Shown here piece by piece: positions 6,997-12,242 of a DNA stretch of 12,242 nucleotides. The number at the start of each line of letters is the position of its first letter. The stretch's first letter is position 1. Position numbers and translations under genes: made by a program. The notes beneath the pieces were generated by a model. It had not been told where the DNA came from. It was given only the letters and a program-made list of their open reading frames with translations, and did no database searches. Origin of the DNA: Thermoleophilaceae bacterium (GTDB lineage Bacteria > Actinomycetota > Thermoleophilia > Solirubrobacterales > Thermoleophilaceae); assembly GCA_013696905.1 (NCBI GenBank), contig JACCXP010000392.1:1-12242 (forward strand). Direction: 5' to 3'.

Positions 6997-7015
6997 GCGC
7001 CGCCGTGTGCGGCGC
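6997..7015 (+). terminator. GC-rich hairpin after the propeller/168-aa pair
   Basis: A perfect 7-bp inverted repeat, GCGCCGC and GCGGCGC, flanks a 5-nt loop (CGTGT), 12 nt after the TGA of the 168-aa gene. No T-run follows, so it is either a U-less terminator, as seen in high-GC bacteria, or an mRNA-stabilising stem between this pair and the MFS gene. The stem is certain; the function is inferred. Confidence 0.4.
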
Positions 7016-7041
7016 AGGGACATCTGATCTCAGGAGGGCCT

Positions 7042-7128
7042 GAGCCCGCGGCCGAGGGCGCGGATCTGCGCAGGGACCTGCGTCTGCTGTCGGCGGCGAC
7101 GTTCACCTCGACGCTCGACCGCTTCACG
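7042..7128 (+). other. probable N-terminal coding part of the MFS gene lacking a recognisable start codon
   Basis: The MFS frame is open upstream of GTG 7129 back to a TGA near 6997. From 7042 it codes EPAAEGADLRRDLRLLSAAT and then FTSTLDRFT, which completes the first transmembrane helix (LLSAATFTSTLDRFTVPPLLLAIA). A full Shine-Dalgarno AGGAGG lies at 7032-7037, but the codons at start distance are GAG (7042) and CCC (7045), not ATG or GTG. Another reading is that translation begins at GTG 6993 in a different frame (VSAAVCGAGTSDLRRA) and a single-base change before 7042 has broken the join. Confidence 0.55.
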
Positions 7129-8214
7129 GTGCCGCCGCTGCTGCTTGCGATCGCGCGCGAGTTCGGCGCGTCGCTCGGGGAGGCGGCGGCCGTGGCGAGC
7201 GCCTACTTCCTCTTCTACGGAGTCACGCAGCTCGCATGGGGGATCCTCTCGGATTCTCTCGGGCGAGTGCGCTTGATGCGCCTCGCGCTGCTCGGGGCGG
7301 CGGTCGCCGGCATCCTGTCGGCGCTCGCACCCAGCCTGTGGCTGCTAGTCGTCGCGCGGGCGCTGACCGGCTCGCTGTTCGGCGCGGTGATACCGACCTC
7401 GCTCGTCTACGTCGGCGACCGCGTTCCCGTAGAGCACCGCCAGCGTGCCTTGGCCGACCTGGTCGGTGCCAATGCGCTGGCGACCGCGCTCGCCACGGTC
7501 GGCGGCGGGCTCGCGGCGGCGCTCGCGTCGTGGCGGGTCGCCTTCGTCGTTCCCGCCCTGCTCGCGGCCGGCCTCGCGATCATGCTCGCCCGCCTGCCCG
7601 AGCCCACGCCGGCGGGCTCGGCACCACCGCTGACCCAGATGCGGGAGGTGGCTGGGCAGCCGTGGGCCTACGTCGTCGTCATCCTCGTGCTGATCGAGGG
7701 CAGCTTCATGTTCGGGCTGACCGCGTACTTCGCCCCGGCGCTCGAGTCGAGCGGCTACAGCGCCGCCGTGGCGGGGCTCGTCGTGGCGGTGTTCGGGCTC
7801 GGGACGCTCGCGTGGACGCGCGTGCTGAGGCTCCTGACCGCGCGCGTGGCACCGCCGCTGCTGCTCGCGCTGGGCGCGCTGCTCGCGGGCAGCGGCTACG
7901 TCGTGGTCTCGCTCAGCCGGTCGGCGGGCGCCGTCCTCGTAGCGAGCGTGCTCGTAAGCGCCTGCTATGCGTTCACGCACACGACGCTTCAGACGTGGGC
8001 GACGGACGTCGTCCCGAAGGCCAGAGCGACGATGATCTCGTTCTTCGCGACCGCTCTGTTCGTCGGCAGCGCGCTCGGCACCCAGGCCGCTGCGCCGCTC
8101 GCGGCGCAGGATCGCTACGGCCTGCTGTTCGCGATCGCCGCCCTCATAGCGTTCCCGCTCGGGCTCGTAGGTGCGTTCGGCCGCTGGCGCTACGCGCGGC
8201 GGGCGATCTCTTGA
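7129..8214 (+). CDS. MFS transporter (major facilitator superfamily)
   Basis: From GTG 7129, the first canonical start, the protein has 361 residues; with the upstream coding part it reaches about 390, the normal family length. It has about twelve hydrophobic helices. The loop between helices 2 and 3 carries GILSDSLGRVRLMR, the MFS signature (G-x3-D-x2-G-R-x2-R-like), and helix 4 starts with VARALTGSLFGAVIPTSLVYVGD, as in drug/H+ antiporters. LPEPTPAGSAPPLTQMREV forms the central cytoplasmic loop between the two six-helix halves. A role as a proton-coupled exporter or importer of a small molecule in the cytoplasmic membrane is inferred from family. The true start is unsettled because GTG 7129 cuts helix 1. 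It lies after the propeller pair and 17 nt before the dehydrogenase remnant, in the same direction. Confidence 0.88.
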   Translation: MPPLLLAIAREFGASLGEAAAVASAYFLFYGVTQLAWGILSDSLGRVRLMRLALLGAAVAGILSALAPSLWLLVVARALTGSLFGAVIPTSLVYVGDRVPVEHRQRALADLVGANALATALATVGGGLAAALASWRVAFVVPALLAAGLAIMLARLPEPTPAGSAPPLTQMREVAGQPWAYVVVILVLIEGSFMFGLTAYFAPALESSGYSAAVAGLVVAVFGLGTLAWTRVLRLLTARVAPPLLLALGALLAGSGYVVVSLSRSAGAVLVASVLVSACYAFTHTTLQTWATDVVPKARATMISFFATALFVGSALGTQAAAPLAAQDRYGLLFAIAALIAFPLGLVGAFGRWRYARRAIS

Positions 8215-8231
8215 CAACGACTGGAGGACGG

Positions 8232-8365
8232 ATGCTGCTCGAGGACAAGAACGCTGTGATCTACGGCGGCGGAGGGTCGATCGGCGGCGCGGTCGCCACC
8301 GCCTGCGCTCGCGAGGGCGCGGGTCCACCTCGCGGGCCGCACGGCGCGGGCAAACGTCGGTCAGC
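8232..8365 (+). pseudogene. 5' remnant of a short-chain dehydrogenase/reductase, frameshifted and truncated
   Basis: ATG 8232 has a good ribosome site (GGAGG at 8223-8227). The frame codes MLLEDKNAVIYGGGGSIGGA then VATACAREGA, the start of an SDR Rossmann fold with the glycine-rich cofactor loop GGGGSIGGAV. After Ala30 the frame becomes Pro/Arg-rich nonsense, but removing one G from the GGG at 8321-8323 restores ARVHLAGRTARA, the standard second strand and the GRT element of NADP-dependent SDRs. Soon after that the similarity ends, and the thioesterase gene begins to occupy the opposite strand at 8366. About 200 residues of a normal SDR are missing. It is therefore a broken gene that once followed the MFS gene in one operon. 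The exact right end of the relic is approximate. Confidence 0.75.
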
Positions 8366-8803
8366 TCACGGGCCCGCGAGCGCCGCGAGCGCCGCGCGCG
8401 TGTCCGCCGGCACGTCGGTCGCGCTGCCGGTGGCGCGCTCCACGTAGACGTGCACGAAATGACCCTGGGCGGCCGCCGAGCTCTCGTCGTCGCGAAACAG
8501 CGCGATCTCGTAGCGCACGCTCCGTCGCCCGAGATGGGCGACGCGCAGTCCGGCGTGGACCGTGGCGGGGAAGGCGATCGGTGAGAAGTAGCGGCAGCCG
8601 GTCTCGACCACGAGTCCGATCACGCGGCTCGCCTGGATGTCGAGCAATCCCTGCTCGACGAGGAAGCCGTTGACGATCGTGTCGAAGTACGAGTAGTAGA
8701 CGACGTTGTTGACGTGCCCGTAGACGTCGTTGTCCATCCAGCGGGTGGGCAGCGAGCGGAAGTGGCGGTACGCGTCGCGTCGCTCGGGGGCGGGCCGGTC
8801 CAT
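8366..8803 (-). CDS. hot-dog fold acyl-CoA thioesterase (4HBT / YbgC-FcbC-like)
   Basis: 145 residues. The N-terminal motif TRWMDNDVYGHVNNVVYYSYFDT (19-41 region) is the 4HBT signature; Asp26 is in the place of the catalytic aspartate of 4-hydroxybenzoyl-CoA thioesterase, followed by GHVNN. The long hot-dog helix and the strands CRYFSPIAFPATVHAGLRVAHLG and VRYEIALF follow as expected. It hydrolyses acyl-CoA or aryl-CoA thioesters in the cytoplasm; chain preference is not visible. The start is ATG 8803, because a TAG lies in frame just upstream. It is 123 nt downstream of the acyl-CoA ligase in the same direction, so cotranscription is possible. Relic sequences flank it on both sides (8232-8365 and 8845-8937). 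Confidence 0.92.
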   Translation of the reverse strand: MDRPAPERRDAYRHFRSLPTRWMDNDVYGHVNNVVYYSYFDTIVNGFLVEQGLLDIQASRVIGLVVETGCRYFSPIAFPATVHAGLRVAHLGRRSVRYEIALFRDDESSAAAQGHFVHVYVERATGSATDVPADTRAALAALAGP

Positions 8804-8844
8804 CGCCTTCTCAAGCTAGTGGCCGACACAAGGAGAACCACGCC

Positions 8845-8937
8845 ATGACGAGGCCGTTCAACCGCCGCATCGGACGAGCTGTTCGCCGACTCGCGCCTGC
8901 TCGACCGCTGAAGCTCCGCTTCGGGCTCAGCCCTTGA
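8845..8937 (+). pseudogene. plus-strand gene relic or small basic ORF between thioesterase and ligase
   Basis: AAGGAG (8830-8835) precedes ATG 8845, which opens a 30-codon basic ORF (MTRPFNRRIGRAVRRLAPAR, then LKLRFGLSP) ending at TGA 8935-8937, inside the convergent end of the ligase gene. In the next frame, 8867-8911 reads ASDELFADSRLLDR and a stop, with almost every codon ending in G or C, like the tail of a real protein. The simplest reading is a mostly deleted plus-strand gene of which only the start and the end remain, joined out of frame. A genuine small arginine-rich protein is the alternative. No family was recognised. Confidence 0.3.
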
Positions 8938-10537
8938 TGCGCGCCTCCTGGCCGCTCCACTCGCGCTCGCGGAGCTCGTACTTCTGGACCTTGCCCGTCG
9001 AGGTCTTGGGGAGCTCGTCGATCAGCTCGACCGCCTTGGGTGACTTGTAGCGCGCGATTCGCTCGCGGCAGTGGTCGATCAGCTCCAGCTCGCTTGCGTC
9101 GCTGCCCGGCTTCAGGACCACGAAGGCCTTCGGGCGCTCGCCCCACTGCTCGTCGGGCATGCCGATCACCGCGGCCTCGAGCACCGCCGGGTGAGAGACG
9201 ATCGCCTGCTCGACCTCGACCGTCGAGATGTTCTCGCCGCCCGAGATGACGACGTCCTTGGCACGGTCGCGCAGCTCGACGTAGCCGTCGGGGTGCATCA
9301 CGCCGAGGTCGCCGGAGTGGAACCAGCCCCCCCGGAACGCCTCGGCGGTGGCCTCCTCGTCGGCGAAGTAGCCCTTCATCACGTTGTTGCCGCGCATGAC
9401 GATCTCACCCATCGTCTCGCCGTCGGCTGGCACGTCGTTCATCTCCTCGTCGACGACGCGCAGCCGGTCGGCCGAGAGCATCCCTACGCCCTGGCGCGCC
9501 AGCAGCTTCGCCCTCGCGTCCGTGTCGAGGTCCGGCCAACCGGGCTGCCACTCGCAGACCGAGTAGGGGCCGTAGGTCTCCGTCAGCCCGTAGACGTGGA
9601 TGAGCCGCGCTCCCAGGCCCTCGAGCTGGGCGATCGTGGTGGGGCTCGGCGGGGCGCCGGCCGTCGTCACCACCAGCGGCCGCTCGAGCGGGGTCGCCTC
9701 GTCGGCGGTCGCGATCGTGGTCAGGACCGTCGGAGCGCCGTTGAGGTGCGTGACCTGCTCGTTCCCGAACAGCTCCCAGATCCGATCGCCCCTGACCGCG
9801 CGCAAGCACACGTGGCGCCCGCCGATCGCCGTCACGCCCCAGGGGGTGCACCAGCCGTTGCAGTGGAACATCGGCAGCGTCCACAGGTAGACGGACGCCG
9901 GCGTGTGCTCGGAGTGGATCACCTCCGCGAGCGCGTTCAGGTAGGCGCCGCGATGGCTGTACATCACGCCTTTGGGCCGGCCGGTCGTACCGGACGTGTA
10001 GTTGATCGAGATCGTCGCCAGCTCGTCGTCGACGGACCAGTCGAGCGGCTCGTCGGAGCCGCGCCGAAGCAGCTCCTCGTATCGGGGACCCTCGATCTCG
10101 CCGTCGCCGCCGGACTCGGCCAGCGGATCCACGACGGTCGCGACCTCCCGCACGGTCTCGAGCTCGCCCGCGACCGGCGCGAGCGTGGCGTGCAGCTGTG
10201 CGTCGACCACGATCAGCTTCGCGCCGGAGTGATCGCATACGTAGCGCACCTCTTCCGAGGACAGGCGCGTGTTGATCGCGACCAGCACGGCACCGGCGAG
10301 TGGCACCGCGAAGTGCGCGACCAGCATCTCGGGGATGTTCGGGCAGAGGTACGCAACGCGATCGCCCGGCTCGATCCCGGCCGCCCGCAGGGCGCGGGCG
10401 AGGCGCGTCGCCTCGCCCGCAAAGTCGCGGTAGCTGAGGCGACGCTCCCCGTGCACGATCGCGGTCTTGTCCGGGAACACGCCGGCCGAGCGCTCGAGGA
10501 AGCGCAGCGGCGTGAGCGGTGCCTCGGATACCGCCAT
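8927..10537 (-). CDS. AMP-forming acyl-CoA synthetase / fatty-acid-CoA ligase family
   Basis: 536 residues, full length for the ANL superfamily. It activates a carboxylic acid with ATP to an acyl-adenylate and transfers it to CoA. All core motifs are intact: P-loop YTSGTTGRPKG (180-190), YGLTETYGP (316-324), GWFHSGDLG (404-412), hinge region LRDRAKDVVISGGENIS (422-438) and the catalytic lysine Lys516 in PKTSTGK. The pocket region LPMFHCNGWCTPWG (221-234) resembles the medium-chain acyl-CoA and methylmercaptopropionate-CoA ligase branch, but the substrate is not certain. ATG 10537 lies 6 nt after the SnoaL-like stop, so both are cotranscribed. The thioesterase, which reverses this chemistry, lies 123 nt downstream. 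Most likely a step in fatty-acid or other organic-acid catabolism. Confidence 0.94.
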   Translation of the reverse strand: MAVSEAPLTPLRFLERSAGVFPDKTAIVHGERRLSYRDFAGEATRLARALRAAGIEPGDRVAYLCPNIPEMLVAHFAVPLAGAVLVAINTRLSSEEVRYVCDHSGAKLIVVDAQLHATLAPVAGELETVREVATVVDPLAESGGDGEIEGPRYEELLRRGSDEPLDWSVDDELATISINYTSGTTGRPKGVMYSHRGAYLNALAEVIHSEHTPASVYLWTLPMFHCNGWCTPWGVTAIGGRHVCLRAVRGDRIWELFGNEQVTHLNGAPTVLTTIATADEATPLERPLVVTTAGAPPSPTTIAQLEGLGARLIHVYGLTETYGPYSVCEWQPGWPDLDTDARAKLLARQGVGMLSADRLRVVDEEMNDVPADGETMGEIVMRGNNVMKGYFADEEATAEAFRGGWFHSGDLGVMHPDGYVELRDRAKDVVISGGENISTVEVEQAIVSHPAVLEAAVIGMPDEQWGERPKAFVVLKPGSDASELELIDHCRERIARYKSPKAVELIDELPKTSTGKVQKYELREREWSGQEARIKG

Positions 10538-10543
10538 CTCGGC

Positions 10544-11005
10544 CTAGCTCAGCTTCTCCTTCATCTTGTCGAGCATGCCGTCCCCGCCGGCCCCCCGCGG
10601 CTCGGCGCCGAGCTGCTGCATGATTCCCAGCTCGTCCGTGCTGCCCCAGCGCTCGACGAGCTTGCCGTTCTCGAAGCGGCCCATCTGGACGCCACGCACC
10701 TCGATCCGCTTGCCGGTCGCCTGTACGCCCTGGAACTCCCCGTCGTGGGTGCCCGACAGCGTGTAGGCGATGCAGACGTGATCGTCGTCGGCCACCAGGT
10801 GAGCCGGCTCGATGTGAGCGTCCGGGAAGGCGCTCGAAAGCGAGCCCCAGAAGGTCCGGAATCCCTCGCGGCCCGGCCCCTGACCCGGGGCCGGATCGTG
10901 GTCCAGGGCATCCTCGGCGAACGATTCGACCGCGCTGTCGATGTTGCCGGCGTTGATGTTCTCGGCCAGGTGCTCCTGTGCTGCGATGTTCGCCTCTCGT
11001 GACAT
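10544..11005 (-). CDS. SnoaL-like / NTF2-fold protein
   Basis: 153 residues. The N-terminal helices (NIAAQEHLAENINAGNIDSA), then ALDHDPAPGQGPGREGFRTF, FPDAHIEPAHLVADDDHVCI and the strand pair with GTHDGEFQGVQATGKRIEVR match the SnoaL-like ester-cyclase family (NTF2 cone fold). In that family an acidic residue and histidines line a cavity for polyketides or other small cyclic substrates; many members have no known reaction. The C-terminal 30 residues are Gly-rich then a Lys/Met helix, less typical and perhaps flexible. It starts at ATG 11005 with AGAGG about 8 nt upstream. It leads an operon with the acyl-CoA ligase, so an auxiliary role around the ligase's substrate is possible but inferred. 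Confidence 0.87.
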   Translation of the reverse strand: MSREANIAAQEHLAENINAGNIDSAVESFAEDALDHDPAPGQGPGREGFRTFWGSLSSAFPDAHIEPAHLVADDDHVCIAYTLSGTHDGEFQGVQATGKRIEVRGVQMGRFENGKLVERWGSTDELGIMQQLGAEPRGAGGDGMLDKMKEKLS

Positions 11006-11045
11006 TCTTGAGCCTCTCTGATTGGAGCCGGTTGTCTTCTCGAGG

Positions 11046-11051
11046 ACCCTA
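11046..11051 (-). promoter_or_regulatory. possible -10 box (TAGGGT) of the SnoaL/ligase operon
   Basis: The minus strand of the 108-nt gap (11006-11113) has TAGGGT, a TANNNT match, about 40 nt before the ATG at 11005. It would give a leader of roughly 35 nt that includes the AGAGG ribosome site. No good -35 is visible. The rest of the gap shows no clear terminator for the 97-aa gene. Confidence 0.3.
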
Positions 11052-11113
11052 CCCTCGGGCGCGCCGAGCGAATCTCCGCAAGCTGCGCCGCCTTCGCCTG
11101 ACGCGAGTGGGGT

Positions 11114-11407
11114 CTAGGCGGCGGCCCGGTGGATGACCGGGTCGACCGGGGCGCAGGCGATCACTGCCCACACCAGCTCGCCGGCGCGCATCTCAGACCA
11201 GCCTTTGTCGGCCAGCTGACGAGCCAGCGACTCGAGGTCGACGATCGTCGCCCTCGCCGTCTCGTCGGCGTGCAGGTCTCGACACAGCACGAGGTTGTCG
11301 GCCGCCGTTCGAACGCGTTCACGCTCCGGCTCTGACAGGCGATCCTCCGGGATGTCATTCAACAGCTCGACGACTTCGGCGTACGCTCGTGCCCGTTGGG
11401 CGGTCAT
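11114..11407 (-). CDS. 97-aa protein of unknown function
   Basis: ATG 11407 has a strong ribosome site, GAGGAG with 7-nt spacing. A TTG at 11458 would lengthen it to 114 residues but has no such site. The protein is soluble, acidic and mostly helical: ARAYAEVVELLNDIPEDRLSEPERERVRTAADNLVLC, then ADETARATIVDLESLARQLAD and a C-terminal hydrophobic helix AGELVWAVIACAP. Two cysteines are present (about 59 and 87). There is no signal peptide, DNA-binding motif or metal motif that I recognise. It lies 87 nt downstream of the histidine kinase in the same direction and has a possible promoter of its own. Function unknown. Confidence 0.78.
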   Translation of the reverse strand: MTAQRARAYAEVVELLNDIPEDRLSEPERERVRTAADNLVLCRDLHADETARATIVDLESLARQLADKGWSEMRAGELVWAVIACAPVDPVIHRAAA

Positions 11408-11475
11408 GGCGGCGCTCCTCTCGGGTGCCGGTATGGGGCGCGCGGTTGGATGCTGCAAACCGTCGCTCTGCTTGC

Positions 11476-11481
11476 AGATTA
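11476..11481 (-). promoter_or_regulatory. possible -10 box (TAATCT) of the 97-aa gene
   Basis: TAATCT on the minus strand is an unusually AT-rich hexamer for this sequence and close to the TATAAT consensus. It lies 68 nt before the ATG at 11407 and just after the kinase stop at 11495. It suggests separate transcription of the 97-aa gene. The -35 region is not convincing. Confidence 0.35.
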
Positions 11482-11494
11482 GCAGTCATCCCAG

Positions 11495-12242
11495 CTAGCA
11501 CGCAACCGGTCTTTCGCTGCCGTCGGCCGGCAGCCAGACGACGAACGACGCGCCCCCGCCGGCCGCGTCGGCCGCCTGCACGCGCCCGCCGTGCGCGGCC
11601 ACGACGCCGGACACGATCGCGAGCCCGAGGCCGGCGCCCGCGCGACCGCGTCCGCGCCCGGGGTCTGCGCGCCAGAAGCGCTCGAAGATCGCCTCGCTGT
11701 CTGCGGTTGGGAGCCCTGGGCCGTGGTCGCGCACCTCGAGCATCGCCTCTGCGCCGTCACGGCCCACGCGCAGCTCGATCGGCGTGCCGGCCGGAGTGTG
11801 CACGAGCGCGTTTCGCATCAGGTTCGCGAGCACCTGGCGAAGCTGATGCGGATCGCCGAGGACGACCACCGGCCCGTTCGCGTCGAGCTCGATCGTGCGC
11901 TCTGGCGCCGCGGCGCGAGCGTCGTCGGCGGCGTCACGGGCGACGTGCGTCAGGTCGACCGGCTCGCGGTCAGGCTCGCGCAGCTCGTCGAGCCGAGCGA
12001 GCGCGAGCAGGTCCTCGACCAGCACGCCCATGCGCGCGGCCTCGGACTCGATCCGGCGCATCGCCTTCTCGGTGTCGGCGGGCTTGCGCGCGGCGCCGAT
12101 CCGGAACAGCTCGGCGTAGCCGCGAATCGAGGACAGCGGGGTGCGCAGCTCGTGCGAGGCGTCGGCGAGGAAGCGGCGCAGGCGGTCCTCGCTAGCCTGG
12201 CGCTCCGCAAAGGCGCGCTCGATCTGACCGAGCATCGCGTTC
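11495..12242 (-). CDS. two-component sensor histidine kinase, C-terminal part
   Basis: The frame is open to the right window edge, so the sensor, membrane and most HAMP parts lie outside; 248 residues are visible. They start with NAMLGQIERAFAERQASEDR, the usual HAMP-to-HisKA linker. Residue numbers count from the Met in that segment. The phosphoacceptor is His28 in FLADASHELRTPLSSIRGY. The ATPase domain has the N-box NLMRNALVHTPAG (Asn142), G1 box VRDHGPGLP, F box IFERFWRADP and G2 box AGAGLGLAIVSGVVAAHGG. All residues needed for autophosphorylation are present. It resembles the OmpR-partner class of kinases. Its response regulator is expected upstream, beyond the window; the signal is unknown. 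The gene ends 87 nt before the 97-aa gene. Confidence 0.93.
   Translation of the reverse strand, partial: NAMLGQIERAFAERQASEDRLRRFLADASHELRTPLSSIRGYAELFRIGAARKPADTEKAMRRIESEAARMGVLVEDLLALARLDELREPDREPVDLTHVARDAADDARAAAPERTIELDANGPVVVLGDPHQLRQVLANLMRNALVHTPAGTPIELRVGRDGAEAMLEVRDHGPGLPTADSEAIFERFWRADPGRGRGRAGAGLGLAIVSGVVAAHGGRVQAADAAGGGASFVVWLPADGSERPVAC

Noticed and set aside
7236..8447. A 403-codon plus-strand frame overlapping the MFS gene
   Set aside because: Only its last part (from 8232) has real coding character, the SDR remnant; the rest is an out-of-frame shadow of the MFS gene.
9071..11002. A 643-codon open frame on the plus strand
   Set aside because: It is the antisense shadow of the acyl-CoA ligase and SnoaL-like genes, with low-complexity composition; the minus-strand genes have complete family motifs.

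Overview
The window is GC-rich, gene-dense bacterial chromosome with GC-ending codons, short intergenic gaps and -10-like TANNNT motifs sitting close to start codons. Together with the gene content (zinc-free quinone reductases, SnoaL-like proteins, acyl-CoA ligase, hot-dog thioesterase) this suggests a high-GC actinobacterium, possibly of the Thermoleophilia (Solirubrobacter/Gaiella-like). That placement is an impression, not a computed assignment. I see no rRNA, tRNA, CRISPR array, insertion sequence or phage gene. No gene-free stretch exceeds 300 bases.

Layout. (1) 1-3611, minus strand: cupin, lipoprotein solute-binding protein, UspA-like protein, zinc-free quinone reductase and a YeeE/YedE-type permease cut by the left edge. 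They lie in one direction with gaps of 3-63 nt and probably form one or two operons. (2) 3661-4410, plus: a SAM-dependent methyltransferase, divergent from the cupin. Both genes have the same TAGCGT -10-like box 6-7 nt before their ATG, so both mRNAs may be leaderless. (3) 4407-5255, minus: an aldo/keto reductase whose stop codon overlaps that of the methyltransferase. (4) 5293-8365, plus: a -10-like box, a 24-codon small ORF with a strong ribosome site, a Yellow/royal-jelly-like beta-propeller, a coupled 168-aa uncharacterised protein, an MFS transporter and the broken beginning of a short-chain dehydrogenase. (5) 8366-12242, minus: hot-dog thioesterase, acyl-CoA synthetase, SnoaL-like protein, a 97-aa unknown protein, and the C-terminal part of a sensor histidine kinase cut by the right edge.

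How they fit together. The thioesterase and the acyl-CoA ligase catalyse opposite steps, thioester release and thioester formation, and lie in the same direction with the SnoaL-like gene. The propeller and the 168-aa protein share a TGATG junction and are probably translated together, with the MFS exporter just behind. This is the least-described unit of the window. The solute-binding protein has no permease or ATPase beside it.

A recurring oddity is damage or irregularity at gene starts. The solute-binding lipoprotein appears to start at ATC. The MFS gene lacks a canonical start for its first helix. The dehydrogenase is frameshifted and truncated. The best ribosome site before the propeller gene serves a different frame. 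These could be real (rare starts, gene decay) or a few base-level sequence errors; read-level data would decide.
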